DNA of 64,000 nt from Segatella copri. Its GTDB lineage: Bacteria > Bacteroidota > Bacteroidia > Bacteroidales > Bacteroidaceae. The stretch spans positions 3,691,001 to 3,755,000 of the forward strand of contig NZ_CP137557.1 in the NCBI RefSeq assembly GCF_019249655.2. Reading direction: 5' to 3'. Of the stretch, positions 25,386-35,500 are shown one piece after another. Numbering within the stretch: the first letter of the stretch is position 1; each line of letters starts with the position of its first letter. The position numbers and the translations under genes are program-made. The notes beneath the pieces were generated by a model. That model ran no database searches, was not told where the DNA came from, and worked only from the letters and a program-made list of their open reading frames with translations.

Positions 25386-28268
25386 ATGAAAACAAAGAAT
25401 ATATATATGTTGTCATTGCTTGCAGGCATGAGCCTGCCTGCAATGGCGCAGCAGGACATCGTGGACTCTGTGGCATATAAAGACCAGACTGTTGATGTGG
25501 GTGCCAATCATACCTTCACCCGTGAGCAGTCAACTTCTGCTGTCAGCGTCATCACCAGCAAGGATGTCAACAAGCGTGGCGCACGCAACATTGGTAACAA
25601 TATCTTGGGTTCAGGTTCTGGTCTTGTAGGCCTTGATGGCGCAGGCTTGTTTCATGCCCAGAATCCTACTTTCTATATCCGTGGCGTTCAGTCATCAAGT
25701 GGCAGCACTCCTCTTTTCATTGTAGATGGAGTGGAGCGTGCCATTGAGAATGTAGTAGCTGAGGATGTGGAGAGCGTATCTATCCTGAAGGATGCAGCCG
25801 CTACTGCTCTCTATGGTTACAAGGGTGCCAATGGCGTAGTTCTGATTACTACCAAGCATGGTAAGTACAACACCCAGTCGATTACAGCATCTTACGACCA
25901 TGTGTTCTCTTTCCTGACCAATAAGCCTAAGATGGTAGATGCAGCTACATACGCAATGGCTGTCAACGAGGCTTACCATAACCAGCACCAGAACCTGGAC
26001 GGTAATGATGTTTATGGTTCAAATGTCATCAATGCCTATAGAGATGGTTCCAATCCGCTCAATTATCCAAATGTAAACTGGGCTGATGAAACTTTCCGTA
26101 ATGTATCAAACAACGATCGTTTCAACATCGAGTTCAAGGGTGGTACCAATAACTTCCGTTATTATACCAACGTGCAGTTGCTCACCAACAAGGGATTCAT
26201 CAAGAATTTCCAGAACGACGGTTATTCTACACAGAATAAATATACCCGCGGAACCTTGCGCTCTAACATGGACATCGACTTAGGTCCTAAGACCAAGTTG
26301 CATACCCATTTGTATGGCTTGCTGACAGAACAGTCGCAGCCAGGAGCTCAGGCTGATCTTTGGAGTATGATTTACAAGGTACCAGCCAATGCCTTCCCAG
26401 TAAAGGTTTCAGAAACAGTATGGGGTGGTAATTCTGTATATACTACGAATAACCCAGTGGCTCAGAGCCAGGGCGCTGCCTATTACAAGAACCACCAACG
26501 TGCTCTTTATGCTGATCTGGTGTTGAATCAGGATCTCTCTTCCATCACCGAAGGATTGAGTGCACAGGCTCAGTTGGGTTACGATACCTGGTCGAATGTA
26601 TATGAGGACCATTCCAAGACTTATCGTTACAGTTTCTACGAGGTACCAACCAATGGTGATGTGATAGCTGATGGTCAGGCAAAGATGTCTTCTGTGTTGG
26701 GTACCGACTCAAACATGGGAACTGGTTCTAACAACAACAACTGGATTCGCCGCTGTGTATGGAATGCAGCCATCAATTATGATAGAACTTTTGCAGAGAA
26801 GCACAATGTGTATGGACAGTTGAAGTACGATTACGAGTACAACGACAAGACGGGTACCAACACCACCGTTTACCGTCACAATGTATCTCTCTTCGCCCAT
26901 TATGGTTTCGATAGCAGATATCTCTTGGATGTAGCGCTCGTTGAGTCGGGTTCCAGCCGTCTGGCTCCTGGCAGCAAGTGGGCTTTCTCTCCAAATGTTT
27001 CTGCAGCATGGAATCTCTCTAATGAGGCATTCATGAAGAACGTGAACTGGGTTGACTTTCTGAAGTTGCGTGCATCTTGGGGTAACCAGTCACTCGACGT
27101 GCTCCCTGGCGATAACGTATGGACCTATTACGATCAGTTTTATCTGATGAATGGTAATTCTTATCCGTTTGATGCCACTTATACTGGTACTCAATGGGGT
27201 AATACTTATCTCGGAACAGCACGTACTCAGGGACTCGGCCATGAGCAGTCTAGCAAGTTCAACGTAGGTTTCGATGCCACTCTCTTTGGCAGTTTGAATA
27301 TTTCTGCTGATTACTATTACCAGCACCGTTACAACATCTGGTATTCTACAGCAGGCAGCTATTCAGGAGTCTTCGGATTGGACGCTCCTTATGAGAATGT
27401 AGGTATCATCAACCAGAAGGGCTTTGAGGTTTCTGCTGATTACAGCAAGAAACTCAACAAGGATCTCACCATCAGTTTGGGTGCATCCATGACATTGAAC
27501 AAAACCATCGTTGAGGAGCAGGCTGAGACACCGCAGCTCTTTGCCAATACCTCTTCTACAGGTAAGCGATATGGTCAGGCTTTCGGTTATGTAGCCAATG
27601 GCTTCTTCCAGAAGAGCGATGACCTGAATGGCGATGGAGTGATTTCTGCCGCAGAAATGAAGCAGTTGGGTTATCCTGTGCAGAATTTTACTACGGTTTA
27701 TCCTGGTGATATCAAGTATGTGGATCTGACTGATGACGGTAAGATTGATACCAACGACCGCAAGGCGATAGGTTACAGCACTACAGCGCCAGACCTCTAT
27801 TACAACTTCCACCTGGGTGTGGAGTATAAGCGACTGGGTATCGATGCGATGTTCCAGGGAGTAGGCAAGTGGACCGGATTCATGACCACCAATGGTCTGT
27901 ACCGTTCGGCTGTGGCAAGCAACACTTTGTCGCAGTATCTTTACGAGAACTCCTGGTCTGCAGAGCGCAACAATACAGAGAATGCCAAGTTCCCACGTCT
28001 TTCAGCAACAAGCAATGCCAACAACAATACAAACAATACGCTTAATATGTTTGACCGCAGCTACCTGAAGCTCCGCTATGTTGAGATGTATTACTACTTG
28101 CCAGAGGCATTGTTGGAAAAGGCTGGTTTCATCAGTAACGTGAAGTTGTATGTACGTGGTACCGACCTCTTTACAGCTGATCATCTCGATAAGGCAGATG
28201 CTGCAGCATACGGCACAACGCAGCCTCTTACCAGAAGTCTTCAGCTTGGAGCTGCAGTAACATTCTAA
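25386..28268 (+). CDS. SusC-like TonB-dependent transporter (pair 2)
   Basis: This outer-membrane importer of about 960 residues has a signal peptide ending LPAMA. Unlike pair 1 it lacks the N-terminal carboxypeptidase-like domain and goes almost straight into the plug, with FIVDGVERAIENVVAEDVES and LKDAAATALYGYKGANGVVL. The barrel includes a calcium-loop-like DLTDDGKIDTNDR and ends in AAVTF. An ATG four codons upstream (25374) is an equally possible start; 25386 gives a more standard signal peptide. It is cotranscribed with pair 1 and its own SusD (18 bp downstream). Two unlike pairs in one operon suggest uptake of two product sizes or types. Confidence 0.94.
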   Translation: MKTKNIYMLSLLAGMSLPAMAQQDIVDSVAYKDQTVDVGANHTFTREQSTSAVSVITSKDVNKRGARNIGNNILGSGSGLVGLDGAGLFHAQNPTFYIRGVQSSSGSTPLFIVDGVERAIENVVAEDVESVSILKDAAATALYGYKGANGVVLITTKHGKYNTQSITASYDHVFSFLTNKPKMVDAATYAMAVNEAYHNQHQNLDGNDVYGSNVINAYRDGSNPLNYPNVNWADETFRNVSNNDRFNIEFKGGTNNFRYYTNVQLLTNKGFIKNFQNDGYSTQNKYTRGTLRSNMDIDLGPKTKLHTHLYGLLTEQSQPGAQADLWSMIYKVPANAFPVKVSETVWGGNSVYTTNNPVAQSQGAAYYKNHQRALYADLVLNQDLSSITEGLSAQAQLGYDTWSNVYEDHSKTYRYSFYEVPTNGDVIADGQAKMSSVLGTDSNMGTGSNNNNWIRRCVWNAAINYDRTFAEKHNVYGQLKYDYEYNDKTGTNTTVYRHNVSLFAHYGFDSRYLLDVALVESGSSRLAPGSKWAFSPNVSAAWNLSNEAFMKNVNWVDFLKLRASWGNQSLDVLPGDNVWTYYDQFYLMNGNSYPFDATYTGTQWGNTYLGTARTQGLGHEQSSKFNVGFDATLFGSLNISADYYYQHRYNIWYSTAGSYSGVFGLDAPYENVGIINQKGFEVSADYSKKLNKDLTISLGASMTLNKTIVEEQAETPQLFANTSSTGKRYGQAFGYVANGFFQKSDDLNGDGVISAAEMKQLGYPVQNFTTVYPGDIKYVDLTDDGKIDTNDRKAIGYSTTAPDLYYNFHLGVEYKRLGIDAMFQGVGKWTGFMTTNGLYRSAVASNTLSQYLYENSWSAERNNTENAKFPRLSATSNANNNTNNTLNMFDRSYLKLRYVEMYYYLPEALLEKAGFISNVKLYVRGTDLFTADHLDKADAAAYGTTQPLTRSLQLGAAVTF

Positions 28269-28286
28269 ATTTAAGGAATTACGATT

Positions 28287-30113
28287 ATGAAAGTAAATAA
28301 AAAACTATTTTGCTTTGCATTGGCTGCTATGGCGTTGTCTTCTTGTAACATGGACTACAATGAATATACAGCTTACGACAAGGAGTATATACAGCGCTCA
28401 TTCAGCTATGTGGGTGGATTGATGACCACGATATACACAGATATTGATACCGACTGGGGTAACCTTTCGGGTGCCATGCTCTCTTCTGCAACAGATGAGT
28501 CGGAGTATAGCCACGATGGTAACTCCGTGGAAGATTTCTTCAATGGCAACTGGAGTGCATCTAATGCACACCAGACCATCTGGTCTTCTGCTTATCAGGG
28601 CATCACCTATTGCAATGAGGTTATTGACAACTGGTCTAATCTGGAGTTTGACCAGTTCAAGCTCAATACCGATTACGAGAAGCAGATGTTTCTCTACAAT
28701 AACTATCAGTATGAGGCTCGTTGGGCACGTGCTTACTTCTATTTCACCCTGGTTCGCCAGTATGGCGGTGTTCCTTTCAAGGACCATAATACCACAGGTA
28801 CAGAAGAAACAGCTCTGCCACGCACCAGTTCTGATGACATCTTCAACTTCATCATCAAGGAGTGTGATGACATCAAGGATAAGATTATCGAAGACTATGC
28901 CGGTAAATCGGATATGATTCTTTCTAAGGCAGAAACCGGTCGTGCTAATAAGTATGCAGTTCTTGCCTTGAAGGCTCAGGCAGCCCTCTATCATGCTTCA
29001 CCTCTCTTCACCCAGGGTAAAACCGATGAGGAGAAGAAGAATCTCTGGGCTATCGCTGTGGCTGCCAACAAGGAACTGATTGATGCGGCTGAGGCTAAGG
29101 GTTATGGTTTGGCTACCAACCTGGAAGATCTTTGGGGTAAGGAATACTATTCAAATGTTTCCAGCACTAAGGAGATTCTCTTTGCCCGTCGTACTGCATC
29201 ATCCAATACCTTCGAAGGCTACAACTTCCCTGTTGGTTATTCATCTGGCCAGGGTGGCAACTGTCCAACCCAGGACCTTGTAGATGCTTTCGAATGTACC
29301 GATGGTAAGAGTATTTCAGAGAGTCCTCTCTATGATGCGAATGATCCATACGCTAACCGCGATCCTCGACTTGCCAAGACTGTTGTTGTGAATGGTGAGG
29401 CATGGCCTAACGATTTGGCGGCTTACAATAGCGAGTATCCAACCATCGAGACCTATGTAGGAGGTCACCATTCCCGTACAGGTAATGCCGCTGGTAAGTC
29501 ATACGCTACTTCCACCGGTTACTATCTGAAGAAATTCTGTAATGCCGATCAGATTCTCCGTGCCCGTTCTGGTTATGCGGTTACTACTTCACCTCACGGA
29601 TGGTTGACCTTCCGTATGGGTGGCATGTATTTGAATTATGCTGAGGCTCTATATCAGTATTTCAAGGCTAGCGGCAGCGGAAATGCAGCTGATGCAAGTG
29701 GTGCAGTAGAATATAAGGATGCAGAAGGCAATGCGCAGAGTATTACTGTTCCTGCCACTCAGACCGCAGCCAAGATGGCAAGCAAGACCCGTGAGCGTTC
29801 AAGCATGCCTGCTTTCGCTACAGGTATGACCAACGATGAGTTCTGGGCTGAGTATAAGAATGAGCGCCGCGTGGAGCTTGCCTTCGAGGGACACCGTTTC
29901 TACGACGTGCGTCGCTGGATGGAAGATGGCGATAAGTTCATGAACATCCACCGCATGGAAATTACCAAGAACGAGGATGGTACCTTTACTTATAAGAAGG
30001 TGGCTGTGACTCGTGGTGATGGACAGTGGCAGAGTAAATGGAATCTCTTCCCATTCAACCAGACAGAAATCATGAAGTCGGGTGGTGCCATTACCCAGAA
30101 TCCTGGATGGTAA
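28287..30113 (+). CDS. SusD-like glycan-binding lipoprotein (pair 2)
   Basis: This 608-residue surface lipoprotein has its signal peptide ending at a lipobox (MALSSC, Cys20). Typical SusD features are QYEARWARAYFYFTLVRQYGGVPF near residue 140, and the C-terminal block FWAEYKNERRVELAFEGHRFYDVRRW with the conserved E-R-R-V-E-L-A-F-E-G-x-R-x-x-D-x-R-R signature. It closes with ITQNPGW, the usual SusD C-terminal NPGW motif. It follows its SusC partner by 18 bp and precedes the 707-residue secreted protein by 135 bp. Confidence 0.96.
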   Translation: MKVNKKLFCFALAAMALSSCNMDYNEYTAYDKEYIQRSFSYVGGLMTTIYTDIDTDWGNLSGAMLSSATDESEYSHDGNSVEDFFNGNWSASNAHQTIWSSAYQGITYCNEVIDNWSNLEFDQFKLNTDYEKQMFLYNNYQYEARWARAYFYFTLVRQYGGVPFKDHNTTGTEETALPRTSSDDIFNFIIKECDDIKDKIIEDYAGKSDMILSKAETGRANKYAVLALKAQAALYHASPLFTQGKTDEEKKNLWAIAVAANKELIDAAEAKGYGLATNLEDLWGKEYYSNVSSTKEILFARRTASSNTFEGYNFPVGYSSGQGGNCPTQDLVDAFECTDGKSISESPLYDANDPYANRDPRLAKTVVVNGEAWPNDLAAYNSEYPTIETYVGGHHSRTGNAAGKSYATSTGYYLKKFCNADQILRARSGYAVTTSPHGWLTFRMGGMYLNYAEALYQYFKASGSGNAADASGAVEYKDAEGNAQSITVPATQTAAKMASKTRERSSMPAFATGMTNDEFWAEYKNERRVELAFEGHRFYDVRRWMEDGDKFMNIHRMEITKNEDGTFTYKKVAVTRGDGQWQSKWNLFPFNQTEIMKSGGAITQNPGW

Positions 30114-30168
30114 TCCTCCTGCTTCCCAGAAGAACAAAGATTTTGAATCTCCTGTCAGAAATCATTTC

Positions 30169-30186
30169 GCCCACCTTCGGGTGGGC
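30169..30186 (+). other. Intercistronic UUCG hairpin after the second susD
   Basis: A perfect 7-bp GC-rich stem (GCCCACC / GGTGGGC) closes a TTCG tetraloop, with outer AATCAT/ATGATT pairing. There is no T-run, so it is more likely an mRNA stability or attenuation element between susD and the next gene than a full terminator. Confidence 0.6.
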
Positions 30187-30248
30187 AGATGATTGGGGAT
30201 AAGGGCAAAATATTAAATACAAATTATAAACAACTAAACGTTTTAACA

Positions 30249-32372
30249 ATGAAAAAGTTTACTTTTATTGCAATGCTTTTGGCTGTATTCGCAATGACAG
30301 CAAAGGCTCAGGTGATGGACAAGTACTTCTTCAAGGTGCCAACTGATAAGATGTCTGCTGGATGGATTATCCAGGATGCAGGCAACTTCGCTTCAACACC
30401 AGGTAAGGAGTATCTTGAGGTGCAGAACAAGAAGAATGGTGGACGTATGCTCAACTATTTCTGGAATGAGGCTGCATGGGCTGGTGTAGATCCTGCTACT
30501 CTTCCTAATCACACCTACAAGTTCACCATGGACTTGAACATGTCTAACATGGCTGCCCGTGCAGACATGGAGTTTACGCTTCTTCCTGTAGGTATCTGTA
30601 CTCCTACTGATAATCGTGTTAGTACTCATAACTATCACTGGTATAAGGTTAACGACGGTGATGACTATTTCTTCCGTTGGAGAGTGGGCGAGAAGCCTGC
30701 TGCCGCTAATGGTGACTTTACTATTTGGATTAACGAGGAGCCAACAGCAAAGAACGACTGGAATCAGACTACAGAGGAGACTCTTACTCTCTCAAGCCAG
30801 AAAACTTACAAGTTTGCTGTAGTTATCAATACAGCAGCTAAGACTGCAACTTACTCTATCGCAGATGAAGAAGGTACAGTTCTGAAGACAGGTGTTCACA
30901 ACTATACTTGTGAAGAGAATCGTGCCGGTATCTTCGTGTTCGGTATGAACGGTACTTCTACACACCAGCTCTCTAACATCGGTCTTTCTTATGAGGCTGA
31001 AGGTCCATTCGCTCAGGAGCCTTCTGTAGATTTGTTTGCAGCTATAGGCGAGCAGCGCGCTTATTACGTAACATTCCCAGAGGGTCATACCTTGCATTGG
31101 ATCCAGCTCGGTGATGCTGAAGGTCTCGATGGTACTGCTTATGCAGATGAGGAGGAAGTTGCGGTTAGTTATAGTGATGCAACTGATACCCGCGAGATGG
31201 AGACCAGCGGTGATGGTGGTTCTAAGATCATCTTCTGCAACAAGTCTGGTCAGTTGAAGGTTTGGACAACTCTTGAGGACAATGAAGAGAAGAAGTCTAA
31301 CGAGATTGTAAATGATGTAGTTTGCGAGCAGATTACCATGCCTACACCATCTGCTTCAATTGTTAACGTAGAAGAGGGCTACAAGAAGGTTTATAAGATT
31401 GTGGCTGATAACTCTGAGACTTTGATGAAGCCTACAGTTACTATCCACTATAAGAAGACTGTTGATGGTGTAGTAGAGGAGAAGAATATCTTGACTGGTG
31501 AAACTATCACATTGGATGGTAAGGGAACTTTGGAACTTTACTCTTTCGATGGTACACACCCTGTAGAGATGCCTTGGTATGCTCCATCAGAGAAGGTTAC
31601 TGTAGAAAACGATGTTGAGTACGTTGTAGCTGAGAACAAGAATTATGCTTGGACTAAGGAGGAATGCGATGCTGCAAAGGCAGGCTTCTCTGTAACAGAG
31701 ATTGTTGATAATGCCAACAAGTCACACTGGGATCGTGCTTATTCAACCCAGATGTATGGTTATGATGCAAATGGTAATGCTACTGCTTGTACAGAGGCTG
31801 ATGCTGCTAACTATGTAACTACCAAGTCGGGTCATGGCTTCTATGATATGGCATGTATCGGTACTGATGATGCTAAGTGGAATGTTCAGGTTCCTGAGGA
31901 TGCAACAACAGCATTCGCTCCATTGGCACCAACTGCAGATTTTCTTGCCAACTCTAAGTATGTAGCTTCTGCATGGAGCATCTTCCCACTCGAGGGTATC
32001 GTTTACTACAACACAGCAGTTACAAATGCTACTGTAACTCTCGACCCTAAGTACACTTCTGACGATGCTAGCAAGCCAAACTTCTACATCGTTCACACTC
32101 GTGGTGGTTACGACCGTCCTGACAAGGGTGATTGTAATGCAACTACAGTTTGTGTAGCAGGTGAGAACTTCAACCTCTATCGTTACGATACAGCTCTCTG
32201 CGATGTAAAGGTTATGACTTATAAGGGCTTTACTCCTAACACAACAGGCATCTCTTCAGTAAATGCTGCTGAGGTTGCTGCTCCTGCAGTTAAGAAGATG
32301 ATGACAAAGGATGGTCTCGTAATCGTTAAGGGTAACAAGACATTCTCTTTGTCTGGTGCTCAGATGAAGTAA
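30249..32372 (+). CDS. Secreted protein of the pectin locus, possible surface glycan-binding protein
   Basis: This 707-residue exported protein has signal peptide MKKFTFIAMLLAVFAMTAKA. The start at 30249 is preferred over an upstream in-frame ATG (30189), because the signal peptide starts there and the bases before it are A/T-rich. The mature protein is beta-rich with no catalytic motif I recognise. It occupies the position after susC/susD where surface glycan-binding proteins are normally encoded. The C-terminal tail (KDGLVIVKGNKTFSLSGAQM) resembles the end of the 884-residue protein of the first locus. There is a strong terminator 25 bp after the stop. Confidence 0.7.
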   Translation: MKKFTFIAMLLAVFAMTAKAQVMDKYFFKVPTDKMSAGWIIQDAGNFASTPGKEYLEVQNKKNGGRMLNYFWNEAAWAGVDPATLPNHTYKFTMDLNMSNMAARADMEFTLLPVGICTPTDNRVSTHNYHWYKVNDGDDYFFRWRVGEKPAAANGDFTIWINEEPTAKNDWNQTTEETLTLSSQKTYKFAVVINTAAKTATYSIADEEGTVLKTGVHNYTCEENRAGIFVFGMNGTSTHQLSNIGLSYEAEGPFAQEPSVDLFAAIGEQRAYYVTFPEGHTLHWIQLGDAEGLDGTAYADEEEVAVSYSDATDTREMETSGDGGSKIIFCNKSGQLKVWTTLEDNEEKKSNEIVNDVVCEQITMPTPSASIVNVEEGYKKVYKIVADNSETLMKPTVTIHYKKTVDGVVEEKNILTGETITLDGKGTLELYSFDGTHPVEMPWYAPSEKVTVENDVEYVVAENKNYAWTKEECDAAKAGFSVTEIVDNANKSHWDRAYSTQMYGYDANGNATACTEADAANYVTTKSGHGFYDMACIGTDDAKWNVQVPEDATTAFAPLAPTADFLANSKYVASAWSIFPLEGIVYYNTAVTNATVTLDPKYTSDDASKPNFYIVHTRGGYDRPDKGDCNATTVCVAGENFNLYRYDTALCDVKVMTYKGFTPNTTGISSVNAAEVAAPAVKKMMTKDGLVIVKGNKTFSLSGAQMK

Positions 32373-32396
32373 TCTCGAAATTACGATAACATAAAT

Positions 32397-32426
32397 AAAA
32401 AAGGGTGCAGCAATGCACCCTTTTTT
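32397..32426 (+). terminator. Terminator of the susC/susD operon
   Basis: A-run, stem GGGTGCA / TGCACCC with a 4-nt loop, then six T. This is a strong intrinsic terminator ending the operon that starts at 19561. Confidence 0.9.
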
Positions 32427-32502
32427 AGTTCTTAGATGCTGCTTTTATCAAAAAATAAAGTAAATAATCAGATTTTATGGATGATACTTCATTATTTATG
32501 TG

Positions 32503-32510
32503 TATCTTTG
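32503..32510 (+). promoter_or_regulatory. -7 box of the rhamnogalacturonan lyase gene
   Basis: TATCTTTG lies 49 bp before the start at 32560 and after the upstream terminator, so the lyase gene has its own transcription unit. Confidence 0.7.
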
Positions 32511-32559
32511 CCACCAATTAAAGAAGAATAAACAAGCAACATAATAACCTACGATTATA

Positions 32560-35500
32560 ATGAATAAAAAATTACTTGCAACATCAGCTTTGGCTTTGTT
32601 GGTTAGCATGGGTGCAAACGCCCAGCGATTCACCGATAAGCTAGACCGTGGCTTGGTGGCAGTGAAGACCACCAAGGGTGTCTATTGCTCATGGCGTATT
32701 CAGGCCGATGAGTATTACGATGTGAAGTACAATCTCTATCGAGATGGTACAAAGGTAAACGCTGAACCATTGGATGTATCTAACTTTACGGATACTTCTG
32801 GTTCGGAAAGTAGTCAATATACCGTGAAGGCGGTATTGAATGGAGTAGAGCAGCAGGCTTCTAAGGCTGCTACTGTATTCAAGAGCAATTATAAGGAAAT
32901 CAAGATTAAGCACGATGCATCGCTTAAGGCTACTTATGAGCCTAACGATGCCTGCTGCGCCGATGTGGATGGTGATGGTGAGGTGGAAATCCTGATGAAG
33001 TTCAACAATAAGGAGGAAGGTGAACAACTCTATCCAAAAAATGGACCAACCATCAATGGAGTGGCAACCAAGGAGTATTCCATGCTGGCTTGCCTGAAGC
33101 AGGATGGTACCGTGCTCTGGTGGGTAAACTGTGGCCCTAACATGGGTGACTTCCAGAACAACGAGCAGAACATTGTTGGCTACGACTGGGATATGGATGG
33201 CAAGGCTGAAGTCGTAATGCGACTCGAAGAAGGCTCTACTGTCCACATGGCAGATGGTACCACTTATACCATTGGTGCCAATGGTAAAAATGGTTCTTCA
33301 TGGACTAACTACCGTGAGCCAAAGGGTTCGGGTTCCGTAGAATGGTTTACCCATTATGGCAAGGAGTTCCTCTGGTATTGCGAAGGTGCTACCGGTAAGC
33401 CATACCAGTGCATCGAGTTCCCATTGAAGCGTCTGGAAGATGGAGAAACAGATTTGAAGGCAGCTTGGGGTGATGGCTATGGTCATCGCAGCAGCAAGTA
33501 CTTTTTCGGCGCTCCTTATCTGGATGGCAAGCATCCAAGCATCTTCCTGGGACGTGGTATCTATACCCGCCACAAGTTCATCGCATACGATGTGGATCCA
33601 AAGACCCACGATTTGAAGGTTCGCTGGAAATGGACCAACAACCAGCCGGGTTCTCCTTGGTATGGTCAGGGTTACCACAACTATATCGTTGCCGATGTGG
33701 ATTGGGATGGACGTGATGAGATTGTATGGGGTTCTATGGTGATTGATGATAACGGCAAGGGACTCTCTACTACAGGTCTCGGTCATGGTGATGCCCAGCA
33801 TATAGGAGATTTCAATCCTTATATCCATGGTCAGGAGATGTTCGCTTGTAATGAGGATAATCCATCCAACAATTATCGTGATGCAACAACCAGCAAGATA
33901 TATTATCGAAAGACTGATACCAACGATGATGGTCGTTGCCTGGCAGGCAATTTCTATAATGATTTCCCTGGAGCTGTTGGTCATAGTGCACACGATACTC
34001 CTATCTCTACGGTCACAAATGATCATGTGAGTACCAATACCAATGGACTTAGCATGAACTTCCGTATTTATTGGGATGGTGATCTTCTGGAGGAGTGTTT
34101 TAATAATACAGAGGTAACTAAGCCTGGTGTGGGAACAATAGCTACTTTCCTTGGCGCTTATTCCAACAATAGTACCAAGGCAACACCTTGCTACCAGGGT
34201 GATATCTTTGGCGACTGGCGTGAAGAGGTTATCGAGCGAACAGCCGACAACAATATCCGCATCTACACCACCAATGAGCCAACTAAGTGGCGTAACTATT
34301 CTTTGTGGTACGATCATCAGTATCGCAATGGTATGGTATGGCAGCCTTGCGGCTACAATCAGCCACCTCATGTATCCTACTTCCTCGGCGAGTTGGAAGG
34401 TATCACCATTGCTCCTCCACCTCTCACCACCACAGGTCGAGAAGAGGTTGGTTCCTCTATTTCCAAGGCATTGGATGGCAAGCATGCTCTTCTCGCCACT
34501 ACTGGCGATGCCACTGTAAGCGTGGCAGAAGGTGCTTCTCCTGCTATCTTTACCGACAATGCTCCTTCTTGGGTGCAGGGTACGGCTGCCAGCGAGTGCA
34601 GAACCAAGGATACAGAGATTAAATATACCTATTATACCCATACCTTGACAGGTGGCGCCTTTACTGGCGGCATGCGCCTGGTAAAACAGGGTGATGGTAC
34701 TTTGGTCCTTCCTAATGTAAAGCAGACTTATACCGGCAAGACTGATGTCTGGGCAGGTACTTTGCAGTTTGACGGCACCATGGAAAGCAGTCCTGTATGG
34801 CTCAATCGCTTTGCTGAGTTGAACTCTAACGGCGGTAACTTCAAGGGTGGTATTAAGGCTGATTATGGTTCTGTGATTCGTCCTGGCGGTAAGGAGAATA
34901 TCGGAACATTGACCACTTCTTCGCTCGATTTGGGCTTCGGCGCTCGTGTGGTATTCGATGCCAAGGATGGTAACGTAGATAAGTTGGTGGCTGACAAGAT
35001 GAGCATAGAGAAGAAGTATTGGAAGAATGGACCACAGTATAATACTCCTGTCTTTGAATTCGCAACAGCTCCAGCACCTGGTACTTATACCTTGGCAGAG
35101 GTGGGTGAGCTGACTGGCAAACTTTCTGATATCGTTGTTGAGGGTCTTGATGGACATAAGTTCAGTCTGGAATATACAGATGGCAAGATTGTCTTGAATC
35201 TTTCTGATACCCGTGATAGCGAGAGCTGCGTATGGACAGGTGAGAAGGGTTCTGTCTGGGACTTAATGTCAACAGAAAACTTCAGTTCTTCTGACAAGAT
35301 GTTCGTCACAGGCGATGAACTGACCTTCAATGATGATGCAGCAACAAGCAATGTAAGCATTGCAGAGGATGTGACTCCGGGAAATCTTTACTTCAAGAAT
35401 GACAAGAAGGTTTATAGCCTTGCAGGTAAAGGCTCTATCTTGGGCGAAGGTTCACTGAATGTAGAGGGCACTGGAACAGTCTATGTCAAGAATACCAACA

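Noticed and set aside
33298..35157. Long minus-strand open frame (619 codons) inside the lyase gene
   Set aside because: It is a shadow of the plus-strand lyase: low-complexity Ile/Thr/Ser composition, no domain, no promoter, and the plus frame has clear signal peptide and PL11 motifs.
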